A stretch of 64,000 bases of DNA, from NCBI RefSeq assembly GCF_001708445.1, contig NZ_CP015637.1, positions 2,791,001 through 2,855,000 of the forward strand, given 5' to 3'. Of this stretch, positions 28,867-36,978 are shown one piece after another (the stretch's first letter is position 1; each line of letters starts with the position of its first letter). This DNA comes from Pseudomonas fluorescens (lineage in GTDB: Bacteria > Pseudomonadota > Gammaproteobacteria > Pseudomonadales > Pseudomonadaceae). The position numbers and the translations under genes are program-made. The notes below the pieces were generated by a model that had not been told where the DNA came from, made no database searches, and worked only from the letters and a program-made list of their open reading frames with translations.

Positions 28867-29724
28867 TCAGAGGGGGAAAATGGCATTGATCTGGCCGGTG
28901 CCGGAACTGCCGAACGGCTGGGTGATGATCTCTGCCGGCTGGTGGTAGTCCGGCCCGCCCAGCAGGCCCAGGAGCATCGCGGTATCGTGCATCTTGCCTT
29001 CGCCGAAACAGTGTTCGGCGTAGTCCGGGAGCATCGCGCAGAACTCCTTGAAGCGGCCTTGCTTCCACATCTCTACGACGTGCAGGTCCATCTGCTTGTC
29101 GAATTCACGGGTCCAATTGTGGATATTGGCTTCGGCTTCGCGGTCGTCCGAGAAGCGGTGGGAGAGGGAACCCGAGGCCAGCACCAGGACTTTGCGGTCG
29201 CTCTTCTCGATGGCCCGGCGCACCGCGGCGCCAAACGTGAAGCTGTCTTCCAGGCGGTGCCAGGCGCACCAGGCGGCAATCGAGATGACGTCGAATTTCT
29301 GCGCGTCCGGCACGTCCATGTGCATGTAGCGCATCGGTACCAGGGTGCCGTATTCGAGTTCCAGACTCGGGATGTTGTGGGCCATGGTGCGCACGCCCGC
29401 CAGGTTGGCTTCGGCGGCGATCAACTCGCCCAGCTCGGGGCAGCCGGGGTAGTCGTATGCCATGTTCTTGATGAAGTGCGGCAGCTCGTTGCTGGTGTAC
29501 GTCCCCTTGAAGTGCTCGCCGCAATTGACGTGGTAACCACTGTTGACCAACCAATGCACGTCAAACACCACCGCCGTGTCGGCCCCCAGTTCACGGGCAC
29601 GGCGCCCGATTTCCTTGTGCCCGGCGATGGCCGCTTCGCGGCAACCGTGGTGCTTGCCGGGCAGTTCCGACAGGTACATCGAGGGGACGTGGCAGATCTT
29701 TGCGGCCAGGACGACTTCGCCCAT
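28867..29724 (-). CDS. hpaD: 3,4-dihydroxyphenylacetate 2,3-dioxygenase HpaD
   Basis: Iron(II)-dependent extradiol ring-cleaving dioxygenase of the LigB type, 285 residues. It opens the ring of homoprotocatechuate to 5-carboxymethyl-2-hydroxymuconate semialdehyde. The probable iron ligands are His in KICHVPSMY (near residue 12), His in FDVHWLV (near 57) and Glu in SLELEYGT. The opening AAKICHVPSMYLSELPGK is nearly the same as in HpaD of E. coli. The upstream gap to hpaE (148 bases) contains an inverted REP pair. Confidence 0.94.
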   Translation of the reverse strand: MGEVVLAAKICHVPSMYLSELPGKHHGCREAAIAGHKEIGRRARELGADTAVVFDVHWLVNSGYHVNCGEHFKGTYTSNELPHFIKNMAYDYPGCPELGELIAAEANLAGVRTMAHNIPSLELEYGTLVPMRYMHMDVPDAQKFDVISIAAWCAWHRLEDSFTFGAAVRRAIEKSDRKVLVLASGSLSHRFSDDREAEANIHNWTREFDKQMDLHVVEMWKQGRFKEFCAMLPDYAEHCFGEGKMHDTAMLLGLLGGPDYHQPAEIITQPFGSSGTGQINAIFPL

Positions 29725-29751
29725 GATGATTCTCCTGAATATTTATTCTTT

Positions 29752-29849
29752 TGTAGGAGCGAGCTTGCTCGCGAATAACGTCAACGATAACGCAGCACTT
29801 CTGTTAGCCAGCGGCGCCTGCGGATTCTTCGCGAGCAAGCTCGCTCCTA
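29752..29849. repeat. REPIN inside the hpa operon (hpaE-hpaD gap)
   Basis: 29752-29775 (TGTAGGAGCGAGCTTGCTCG...) and 29827-29849 (...CGAGCAAGCTCGCTCCTA) are inverted copies of the second REP family. They lie between the end of hpaE and the start of hpaD, in an operon that must be transcribed through them, so they may stabilise or shorten the upstream mRNA. Confidence 0.85.
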
Positions 29850-29872
29850 CCGGAAGCGGTGTTGTATCCGGG

Positions 29873-31333
29873 TCACACACCCCAGCGTGGAATGTGATGA
29901 CTGCCCATGGAAATGCACACGTTCTTGATCTCGGCGAACACTTCGAAGCTGTACTGGCCGCCTTCACGGCCGGTGCCGGAACCTTTTACCCCACCAAATG
30001 GCTGGCGCAAGTCCCGCACGTTCTGGCTGTTGATGAACACCATGCCGGCTTCGATGCCGTAGGCCAGACGATGCGCCTTGCCGATGTCCTGGGTCCAGAT
30101 GTAGGACGCCAGGCCGTACTCGGTCTCGTTGGCCAGTTGCAGTGCTTCGGCTTCGTCCTTGAACGGGATCAGGCATACCACCGGGCCAAAGATCTCTTCC
30201 TGGGCGATGCGCATCTGGTTGTTCACATCGGCAAACACTGTCGGCTGGATGAACTGCCCGCGGCTCAAGTGCGCCGGCAGGTTGGCCGGACGCTCCAGGC
30301 CGCCGGCGAGGAGGGTGGCGCCTTCCTCGATCCCAATCTTGATGTAGCCGGTGACCTTGTCGTAGTGGGCCTGGGTGATCATCGAGCCGACCTGGGTTTT
30401 CGGGTCTTGCGGGTCGCCGACGATCAGGCGCTTGGCGCGTGCGGCAAACTCGGCGACGAACTGTGGATACACGCTCTCCTGAATGAAGATCCGGCTGCCG
30501 GCGGTGCAGCGTTCACCGTTGAGCGAGAAGATCGTGAACAGCGCGGCGTCGAGGGCGCGTTCCAGGTCGGCATCTTCGAAGATCAGCACCGGCGACTTGC
30601 CGCCCAGTTCCATCGAGTATTTTTTCAGGCCGGCGGTCTGCATGATTTTCTTGCCGGTGGCGGTGCCGCCGGTGAACGAAATCGCCCGCACGTCCGGGTG
30701 GCGCACCAGCGCATCTCCGGCGGTGGCGCCGTAGCCCTGGATCACGTTCAGCACCCCCTTGGGAATGCCGGCCTCGAGCGCCAGGCGCCCCAGTTCATTG
30801 GCCGTCAGCGGCGACAGCTCGGACATCTTCAGCACCGCGGTATTGCCCAGTGCCAGGCACGGCGCGGTCTTCCAGGTGGCCGTCATGAACGGCACATTCC
30901 AGGGCGATACCAGCGCGCAGACACCCACCGGCTGGTACAGGGTGTAGTTGAGCATCTGGTCGTCCACCGGGTAACTGTGGCCGTCCATGCGGGTGCAGAC
31001 TTCGGCGAAGAAATCGAAGTTATGGGACGCCCGGGGAATCAACACATTCTTGGTCTGATGGATCGGCAGGCCGGTGTCGAGGGTTTCCAGCTCGGCCAGG
31101 TGCGGCACGTTCTGTTCGATCAGTTCACCAAGCTTGCGCATCAGGCGCGCACGTTCCTTGGCCGGCGTGCCTGCCCACTTCGGAAAGGCTTCCTTGGCCG
31201 CCGCGACCGCTTGCGCGACTTCCTCGGCGCCGCCGCTGGCGACTTCACCGATGGCTTCGCCGGTGGCCGGGTTGTAGTTGACGAAGGTGTCTTTGCTTTC
31301 GACCTCACGGCCGTTGATCCAGTGTTTGATCAT
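29873..31333 (-). CDS. hpaE: 5-carboxymethyl-2-hydroxymuconate semialdehyde dehydrogenase HpaE
   Basis: NAD-dependent aldehyde dehydrogenase, 486 residues, oxidising the ring-cleavage semialdehyde to the acid. It shows the SPWNVPFM and FTGG cofactor motifs, the catalytic glutamate in MELGGKSP and the nucleophilic cysteine in NGERCTAGSR. ATG 31333 (MIKHWING) is the normal family start and lies five bases after the hpaG2 stop; a TTG nine bases further upstream overlaps that stop and is less likely. Confidence 0.94.
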   Translation of the reverse strand: MIKHWINGREVESKDTFVNYNPATGEAIGEVASGGAEEVAQAVAAAKEAFPKWAGTPAKERARLMRKLGELIEQNVPHLAELETLDTGLPIHQTKNVLIPRASHNFDFFAEVCTRMDGHSYPVDDQMLNYTLYQPVGVCALVSPWNVPFMTATWKTAPCLALGNTAVLKMSELSPLTANELGRLALEAGIPKGVLNVIQGYGATAGDALVRHPDVRAISFTGGTATGKKIMQTAGLKKYSMELGGKSPVLIFEDADLERALDAALFTIFSLNGERCTAGSRIFIQESVYPQFVAEFAARAKRLIVGDPQDPKTQVGSMITQAHYDKVTGYIKIGIEEGATLLAGGLERPANLPAHLSRGQFIQPTVFADVNNQMRIAQEEIFGPVVCLIPFKDEAEALQLANETEYGLASYIWTQDIGKAHRLAYGIEAGMVFINSQNVRDLRQPFGGVKGSGTGREGGQYSFEVFAEIKNVCISMGSHHIPRWGV

Positions 31334-31338
31334 ATTGC

Positions 31339-32109
31339 TCAAGCCTCTTTACGGGCGGCGAAAAAGTCCGCCTCGCTGACAATTCGATTAACCAGGCGAC
31401 CCACGCCTTCGACTTCCACGATCACTTCATCCCCTGGCACCACATCGGCCAGGCCTTCGGGCGTACCGGTGGCGATCATGTCGCCGGGTTGCAGGGTCAT
31501 GAAGCTGGACAGGTATTCGATCAAGTACGGGATGTCGAAAATCATGTCTTTCGTGCTGCCTTCCTGACGCAGTTCGCCGTTGATCCAGGTGCGCAGTTTC
31601 AGGTTGCCGGGGTCTGGCACATCGGCGACATCGACGATCCATGGGCCCACCGGCGTGGTCGCATCGCGGTTCTTCACCCGCAGGTTGGGGCGGTAGTAGT
31701 TTTCCAGGTAGTCGCGGATCGCGTAGTCGTTGCACACCGTGTAGCCGGCCAGGTATTCCAGCGCGTCTGCGCGCTTGACGTTGCGCGCCGGCTTGCCGAT
31801 CACCGCTACCAGCTCGCACTCGTAGTGCATGTAGGCGACGTTGTCCGGGCGCCAGGTCACCTGGTTGTGGCCGGTGTAGGTGCCGGGGGACTTGATGAAG
31901 GCCAGCGGTTCGGTCGGCGGCTTGAAGGCCAGTTCGGCGGCGTGGTCGGCGTAGTTCAGGCCGAGGGCGAACATGCTGCCGGTGGCCGGTGGCAGCCACT
32001 CGACCTGGTCTTCGGCGAGCAGGCGACCGTCGGCCAGGCGCACGGCGTTTTGGGCTTCGACCTGCACCTGGTGCGTGGCGCCTTCAAAGCGAATACGGGC
32101 ATGTTTCAT
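31339..32109 (-). CDS. hpaG2: HpaG2: decarboxylase/isomerase subunit, C-terminal type
   Basis: Fumarylacetoacetase-fold enzyme, 256 residues, one half of the bifunctional 5-oxo-pent-3-ene-tricarboxylate decarboxylase / 2-hydroxyhepta-2,4-diene-1,7-dioate isomerase. The metal site is visible in YECELVAVIGKPA (first acidic ligands) and the later GPWIVD segment. The end GTPEGLADVVPGDEVIVEVEGVG is typical of the family. In enterobacteria both halves are fused in one HpaG/HpcE protein; here they are separate genes overlapping by four bases with hpaG1. Confidence 0.92.
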   Translation of the reverse strand: MKHARIRFEGATHQVQVEAQNAVRLADGRLLAEDQVEWLPPATGSMFALGLNYADHAAELAFKPPTEPLAFIKSPGTYTGHNQVTWRPDNVAYMHYECELVAVIGKPARNVKRADALEYLAGYTVCNDYAIRDYLENYYRPNLRVKNRDATTPVGPWIVDVADVPDPGNLKLRTWINGELRQEGSTKDMIFDIPYLIEYLSSFMTLQPGDMIATGTPEGLADVVPGDEVIVEVEGVGRLVNRIVSEADFFAARKEA

Positions 32110-32771
32110 GACAGCTCCTCTGCCTTGATGTGGTTGACCAGCCGGCCCAGGCCACTGATCTCGACTTCAACCGTGTCGCCGGGTTGCACATCCACGCGGC
32201 CTTCGGGCGTGCCGGTGATCAGCACATCGCCTTCATGCAGGGTCATGAACTCGCTGATTTCGGCGATCAGTTGGGGAATGTCGCGCACCCAATTGGCGGT
32301 AGAGTTCTGCTGGCGCAGTTCGCCGTTGACGAACAGTTTCAGGCTCAATTGGTTGGGGTTGCCGATCTGGTCGCGGCCGACCAGTTCCGGACCGAGCGCA
32401 CAGAAGCCGTCGCGACATTTGGCCTTCACGGCCGGGCGGTAGTAGCTGTCTTCGGGCAGGCTGAACTCATTGACGATGGTGTAGCCGGCTACGTGCGCCA
32501 TGGCGTTCTCAACGCTGACGCGACTGGCGCTTTTACCGATCACCACGCCAAGCGCAGGGCCGGCCTGCAGGCGTTCACCGGTGGGATACACAACGCTGCC
32601 GTCATGGCCATTACGGGTGTTAGGCGTCTTGATGAACAGCACCGGCTTGACCGGTGGCTTCTGGTAAGGCGCTTGTTCGAATTCGGCGAGACGTTGGTTC
32701 AGCAACCCCTGGTAGTTCAGCGCAACGCCGAACAGGGTGCCGTTCGCAACATCGTGCAGGGCACGGCTCAT
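32106..32771 (-). CDS. hpaG1: HpaG1: decarboxylase/isomerase subunit, N-terminal type
   Basis: The other half of the HpaG pair, 221 residues, also of the fumarylacetoacetase fold (LFIKTPNTRNGHDGSVVYPTG; GPALGVVIGKSASRV; VLITGTPEGRVDVQPGD). It is the first gene of the hpa operon. Its stop overlaps the hpaG2 start as ATGA, matching their work as one bifunctional unit. The start has gagaaaag-type ribosome sequence. The region upstream carries GTTAAC-rich operators and the divergent hpaA gene. Confidence 0.92.
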   Translation of the reverse strand: MSRALHDVANGTLFGVALNYQGLLNQRLAEFEQAPYQKPPVKPVLFIKTPNTRNGHDGSVVYPTGERLQAGPALGVVIGKSASRVSVENAMAHVAGYTIVNEFSLPEDSYYRPAVKAKCRDGFCALGPELVGRDQIGNPNQLSLKLFVNGELRQQNSTANWVRDIPQLIAEISEFMTLHEGDVLITGTPEGRVDVQPGDTVEVEISGLGRLVNHIKAEELS

Positions 32772-32823
32772 GCTTTTCTCCTGGCAGTGACGGAGCGGAT
32801 CAAGGCCGGCTCCTGGAATTATT

Positions 32824-32837
32824 GTTAACCTGTTAAC
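32824..32837. promoter_or_regulatory. HpaR operator in the hpaG1-hpaA divergent promoter
   Basis: GTTAACCTGTTAAC, two GTTAAC palindromes two bases apart, lies 53 bases before hpaG1 in the 193-base hpaG1-hpaA gap. A third GTTAAC (32852-32857, within AGATGTTAACTATCG) lies 28 bases on. Both fit the motif shared with the OprD porin and the FeaR-like gene. The likely ligand is HpaR. Confidence 0.65.
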
Positions 32838-32964
32838 GTTATAATTAAGATGTTAACTATCGTCAAGCGTGGCAAGCTCTTCCGAGCGTGGTGCAGGGCT
32901 AAAATCCGGCGCAGGATGAGCGTTTCAGGCCGGCTGAGCCCCCAATAAAAAAGAGAACGTCGCG

Positions 32965-33855
32965 ATGATCGATCGTAAGCCGATCCCCAACATCAACATC
33001 GGCCAGGTGTACGACCAGCGCTACAGCGATGCCGAAGTGCATTACGACAAGCTGGGCAACCTGGCGGAGTTTTTCGGCCGCAACATGCCCGTGCATCGGC
33101 ACGACCGTTTTTTCCAGGTGCATTACGTCAAGAGCGGCGCGGTGCGCGTTTACCTGGATGACCAGCAATACCTGGAGTCGGGGCCAATGTTTTTCCTGAC
33201 ACCACCGACGGTAGCCCACGCTTTTGTCACCGAAGCGGACGCTGACGGGCATGTGCTGACGGTGCGCCAGCAACTGGTCTGGGGCCTGGTCGATGCTGAC
33301 CCGACGCTGGTGCCCGGTTCGCAATTGCCGGCGGCCTGCGTTGCGCTGGCCCAGTTCCCGCCTGAAGTCAGGCGGCTGGAGTTTCTGTTCGAGGAACTGA
33401 GCAATGAAATCAACATGGCCGGCGCCGGGCGCAGTGCGGCGTTGGACAGCTTGACCCGCCTGATCATGATCAGCCTGCTGCGGCTTTGCGCCAACTCGCT
33501 GCAAGCCCGGCCTGCGCGTCATGAAGACCTGCGGATCTTCCATCGCTTCAACGAGTTGATCGAGGACCATTACCTGCAACATTGGCCGCTGTCGCATTAC
33601 GCTGACCGTATCGGCGTCACGGAGGCACGCCTCAATGACGTGTGTCGACGGATCGCCGATTTGCCGTCCAAGCGCTTGATCCTGGAGCGGGTGATGCAGG
33701 AGGCCAAGCGGCTCCTGCTGTTCACGGGCAGTTCCGCCAGCGAAATCTGCTACCAGCTGGGCTTCAAGGACCCAGCCTATTTCAGCCGGTTCTTTCAGCG
33801 TTACGCGCAGATGACGCCGGGGGAATATCGCCAGCGGCAATCGGGTTTGCGGTGA
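32965..33855 (+). CDS. hpaA: AraC-family activator HpaA
   Basis: A 296-residue activator of 4-hydroxyphenylacetate genes. The N-terminal cupin domain has MPVHRHDRFFQVHYVKSGAV (His pair) and binds the aromatic acid in relatives. The C-terminal AraC domain has LSHYADRIGVTEARLNDVCRRI and SASEICYQLGFKDPAYFSRFF. It is divergent from hpaG1 and shares the promoter region with it. In E. coli W, HpaA controls hpaBC; here hpaBC is not in the window, so it may act on distant genes. Confidence 0.88.
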   Translation: MIDRKPIPNINIGQVYDQRYSDAEVHYDKLGNLAEFFGRNMPVHRHDRFFQVHYVKSGAVRVYLDDQQYLESGPMFFLTPPTVAHAFVTEADADGHVLTVRQQLVWGLVDADPTLVPGSQLPAACVALAQFPPEVRRLEFLFEELSNEINMAGAGRSAALDSLTRLIMISLLRLCANSLQARPARHEDLRIFHRFNELIEDHYLQHWPLSHYADRIGVTEARLNDVCRRIADLPSKRLILERVMQEAKRLLLFTGSSASEICYQLGFKDPAYFSRFFQRYAQMTPGEYRQRQSGLR

Positions 33856-33966
33856 GGCCGTCATCGTGACTTCTCCCAGGGCGTCATTGCACTCATGATC
33901 ATTGCAGCGCTGTCGCCGAAAAATGGCTTTTACGGCGAACGGCTTGCACATTTCACAGCCCTGGGA

Positions 33967-35223
33967 TCACCACAGCGCCACGCTGTAGCCGACGATGATG
34001 CGGCTTTCGTCGATGTCGCTGGTCAAGCCATTGCTCGATCGCAGGGTGGCATTGCGCAGCCGCACGTTGACGTTCTTCAACGGCCCGCTTTGTACGGTGT
34101 AGACCAGGTCGGTGTCGCGCTCCCATTCGCGGCCATTGCGCACGGTGGCGGTTTGCGCATGCGAGCCGTCGACATAGCGCGTCATGAAGGTCAGCCCAGG
34201 CACGCCGAGGGCGGCGAAGTTGTAGTCGTATCGCGCCTGCCAGGCATCGGTGTTGGCCTTGGTGAAGATGTTGATGGTCACCAGGTTGACCGAATAGGGG
34301 TCTTGGCCCGGGAAGGCAAAGTCGCCGTCACCGGACAGGTTCTGATAGCCCAGGCCGAATTTGTGTGCCCCCACCGACAGGCTGAACATGCCGTTGAAAA
34401 AGCGGTTGTCGATTCGCCCGCCATCGACCCTGGAAGGGCTGCGCAGCCGTGCGCTGCCTTGTTCACGGGTGTCGAAATAACGCAGGTCGCTGCGCAGGCT
34501 CACGCCTTCGGCCAGCGGCAGGTCATGCACCAGGCCGATAAAATTCTGCCGGTAAATGTCCTGCATTTGCGCGTAGTAGTAGGTCGCCGCCAGATGAGGG
34601 TTGATGGCGTAGGTGCCACCGGCCAGGTCCAGGTGGCTGCTGGTGACGCCGCCGTAACTCATCGATTCGTTGTTGGAGGAGTCGCGCAGGTTCTGTTTCT
34701 CCAGGCGGCCGACGTTGAGGGTCAGGCCGTCGATCTCCTGGGAGGTCACCAGCTCACCGTTATAGGTCGACGGTAGCAAGCGGGTGTCGTTGTAGGCGGC
34801 CACCGGCAACAACGGTTGCAGGGTGCCGAGCTTCAGGACGGTTTTGGAGACGCGTAGTTTGCCGGTCAGGCCGAGTTCGCTGTAGCTGTCGGCCGGCTCG
34901 CCGCTGGCACCCGCCGGCAGCAGGCCGGTACCTCGACGGTCACGGCTGGAGTCGAGTTTGAGCCCAAGCTCACCCAAGGCATCCACGCCAAAACCGACCA
35001 CGCCCTGGGTGTAGCCTGACTCCAGGCGCAACACAAAGCCCTGTGCCCATTCTTGCGCCTGGTTCTGCGGCGCGTTGCTCTGGCGAAAGTCGCGGTTCAT
35101 ATAGAAGTTGCGCAGGTCCAGGTTGGCCTTGCTGTCCTGGATAAAGTCGGCGTGGGCAACCAGAGGGGTAAACGCGGCGCACAGGCCAGCGCTTGCCGCC
35201 GTGCGTAAGAAGCACGAATGCAT
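33967..35223 (-). CDS. OprD-family outer-membrane porin of the hpa cluster
   Basis: A 418-residue substrate-specific porin. After the signal peptide (cut near VAHADFIQDS, about residue 25) it has the OprD hallmark FIQDSKANLDLRNFYMNRDF and continues through QEWAQGFVLRLESGYTQG and GFGVDALGELGLKLDSS, with the C-terminal aromatic VALW. OprD-family members take up small acids, and its HpaR-type operator and position next to hpaA suggest 4-hydroxyphenylacetate or a related aromatic acid. The gene converges on hpaA and is divergent from the second hpaR. Confidence 0.88.
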   Translation of the reverse strand: MHSCFLRTAASAGLCAAFTPLVAHADFIQDSKANLDLRNFYMNRDFRQSNAPQNQAQEWAQGFVLRLESGYTQGVVGFGVDALGELGLKLDSSRDRRGTGLLPAGASGEPADSYSELGLTGKLRVSKTVLKLGTLQPLLPVAAYNDTRLLPSTYNGELVTSQEIDGLTLNVGRLEKQNLRDSSNNESMSYGGVTSSHLDLAGGTYAINPHLAATYYYAQMQDIYRQNFIGLVHDLPLAEGVSLRSDLRYFDTREQGSARLRSPSRVDGGRIDNRFFNGMFSLSVGAHKFGLGYQNLSGDGDFAFPGQDPYSVNLVTINIFTKANTDAWQARYDYNFAALGVPGLTFMTRYVDGSHAQTATVRNGREWERDTDLVYTVQSGPLKNVNVRLRNATLRSSNGLTSDIDESRIIVGYSVALW

Positions 35224-35285
35224 GAGGGACGTTCCTTTTGTTGTTTTTGTGGGTATGGCCCCTGTCAGCTCAGGGCTGGCATATT

Positions 35286-35299
35286 GTTAACATGTTATC
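35286..35299. promoter_or_regulatory. HpaR-type operator upstream of the OprD porin gene
   Basis: GTTAACATGTTATC lies 63 bases before the porin start. The same 14 bases occur, reversed, before the FeaR-like gene. A lone GTTAAC follows at 35348-35353, nearer the second hpaR gene. Confidence 0.6.
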
Positions 35300-35434
35300 G
35301 TTGTGCGCGGTAGGTGGTTTTGCAATATTTTGGAAAAATGTTTCTAGGTTAACGTTTTTTCGGGGCGGCCTTATTGCATGGGAGTAGCGCCGACTCTAAG
35401 CTTCGACGCTTCGACCTCAACTGTGCGTGGAACC

Positions 35435-35857
35435 ATGTCAACCCCTAGACCGTCCCTTACGCTGACTTTGCTCCAGGCCCGCGAGGCGACCATGGCGTTC
35501 TTTCGGCCGTTGCTCAATGAACATGACCTGACCGAACAGCAGTGGCGAGTCATTCGGATCCTGCGCCAGCAGGGCGAGTTGGAGAGCCATCAACTGGCTC
35601 ACCTGGCGTGCATCCTCAAACCCAGTCTGACCGGCGTGCTGAGCCGTCTGGAGCGGGACGGTATCGTCCGGCGCAGGAAGTCATCCGAAGATCAGCGCCG
35701 CGTGTTCATCGCCCTCACTGAACAGGGGCAGCAGTGCTTCGTCGACATGAGCGCAGGGATGGAAAGCAACTACCTGAAGATTCAGGAGCAGTTTGGTGAA
35801 GAGTCGTTGGCGCAATTGCTCGAGCTGCTTAACAAGCTCAAGAGCCTGAAGCCTTAG
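35435..35857 (+). CDS. MarR-family repressor HpaR, copy 2
   Basis: A 140-residue MarR protein closely similar to the first HpaR: both begin PRPSLTLTLLQAREA-like, share LTEQQWRVIRIL and FGEE near the end, and differ mostly in the ligand-binding helices. The wing here is SSEDQRRVFIAL. It is encoded at the opposite end of the hpa cluster, divergent from the OprD porin gene. It may bind the same GTTAAC-type sites or respond to another ligand. ATG 35435 begins the homology; the frame open before it is not conserved in the other copy. Confidence 0.86.
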   Translation: MSTPRPSLTLTLLQAREATMAFFRPLLNEHDLTEQQWRVIRILRQQGELESHQLAHLACILKPSLTGVLSRLERDGIVRRRKSSEDQRRVFIALTEQGQQCFVDMSAGMESNYLKIQEQFGEESLAQLLELLNKLKSLKP

Positions 35858-35970
35858 TGGTCTTGCCTGGCAGGCAATGACAAGAAGGTTTGTCACGTCC
35901 AGTCAAGTGCCGCGCTCTGGCCTGGCCTCTAATAAGCTGACTTACCGCCCCCCCATAAGAGGACATGATC

Positions 35971-36042
35971 ATGTGGACCAAACCCGCCTATACCGATATG
36001 CGCATTGGCTTTGAAGTGACGATGTACTTCGCCACTCGATGA
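35971..36042 (+). CDS. pqqA: PqqA, precursor peptide of pyrroloquinoline quinone (orphan copy)
   Basis: A 23-residue peptide, MWTKPAYTDMRIGFEVTMYF followed by ATR, recognisable as PqqA. The Glu15 and Tyr19 of the EVTMY motif are the two residues that PqqE/PqqF/PqqC convert into the redox cofactor PQQ. The ribosome site ataagagga precedes it; an in-frame ATG two codons upstream (35965) is a possible alternative start. No other pqq gene (B, C, D, E, F) is in the window. It lies between the second hpaR and a GntR gene, both unrelated. Second pqqA copies are known in some pseudomonads. Confidence 0.9.
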   Translation: MWTKPAYTDMRIGFEVTMYFATR

Positions 36043-36098
36043 GCCCCCCGATACGCCTGGAAACGGCGCGCCAGCCCTAGGTGTGCGCTGTACATCGA

Positions 36099-36842
36099 CT
36101 ATTTCGCCGGGCTGGACTTGAACACGCCGCTGAGGACAAAGGCGTAGCGTTCCGGACGGATAAAGAACGTGGTGCGGTCGCAGCAGCGGCCGTCGGCAAA
36201 GTACGAGGTGCGCTCCATCACCAGCAGCGCCGCGCCGCGTTTGACGTGCAAGGTGCTGGCCAGGCTTGCATCGGCGGCTTGCGCACGAATGGCCAGGTCG
36301 GCACGGGTGACGGCCTGGCCGGTGATCGATTCCAGGATCGAATAGATCGGTTGATGCTCAACGTCGGTCCAGACCACACTGGCCAACTCGGCCGGCAGGT
36401 GGCTGCGGCCCAGGGCGATGGGTTCGTCATCCACGAAATGCAGGCGCTCCAACAGCAGGCAATCGTGCGCGGCTTCAAACAATCCCTTCAAGGCTTCCGG
36501 AACAGGCTGCAGCGTGTGGCTGATCACCTGCATGCTCGGTTTGAGTCCTTGCAATAACAAGGCTTCATGGAAACTGCGCAACGCATCCAGGCCATGTCGA
36601 ACCTGTTTCGCCGCGACGAACGTGCCTTTGCCTTGCTTGCGCTCCACCACACCGTCGTCGCTGAGCTTGCCCACCGCCAGGCGCACCGTGACGCGGCTGA
36701 CCCCAAAGCGTTCGCCCAGTTCGGCTTCTGAAGGCAGTTTGCCGGAGGGTTCGAAATCACCGCGCTGAATCTCCTCCAGCAAACGATGGGCGATCTGTTC
36801 GTAGAGCGAGGTGGTGCTGTCGCGAAGAATGGACGTAGACAC
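36099..36842 (-). CDS. GntR-family regulator with UTRA domain (HutC subfamily)
   Basis: A 247-residue regulator. The N-terminal winged helix is clear (SLYEQIAHRLLEEIQRGDFEPSGKLPSEAELGERFGVSRVTVRLAVGKL). The C-terminal UTRA ligand domain runs from about residue 95, with LLLERLHFVDDEPIALGRSHLP and LLVMERTSYFADGRCCDRTTFFIRP as markers. It is divergent from the ABC operon, with a 136-base gap that holds overlapping palindromes, and so most likely controls that operon and itself. Some UTRA regulators sense organophosphorus or amino compounds; the ligand here is unknown. Confidence 0.88.
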   Translation of the reverse strand: MSTSILRDSTTSLYEQIAHRLLEEIQRGDFEPSGKLPSEAELGERFGVSRVTVRLAVGKLSDDGVVERKQGKGTFVAAKQVRHGLDALRSFHEALLLQGLKPSMQVISHTLQPVPEALKGLFEAAHDCLLLERLHFVDDEPIALGRSHLPAELASVVWTDVEHQPIYSILESITGQAVTRADLAIRAQAADASLASTLHVKRGAALLVMERTSYFADGRCCDRTTFFIRPERYAFVLSGVFKSSPAK

Positions 36843-36921
36843 GGTCGGCTTCCAGGGGCCTCGGAGTGGGGCGGTGCGCCTTCACTTCTAAGGTTATAAA
36901 AATAGGTTATTGGGACAACTT

Positions 36922-36936
36922 GTATTAATACGTATT
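36922..36936. promoter_or_regulatory. Candidate GntR operator between the GntR gene and the ABC operon
   Basis: Two overlapping perfect palindromes, GTATTAATAC (36922-36931) and AATACGTATT (36927-36936), lie 43 bases before the ATPase gene. HutC-type regulators bind palindromic AT-rich sites of this form. Confidence 0.5.
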
Positions 36937-36978
36937 ATGTCAGGCATTCCCATTGTAAACGACCTGACGATACTTGCC

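Noticed and set aside
29543..31567. 674-codon plus-strand open frame
   Set aside because: Antisense shadow of hpaE and neighbours; composition is low-complexity and no family is recognisable.
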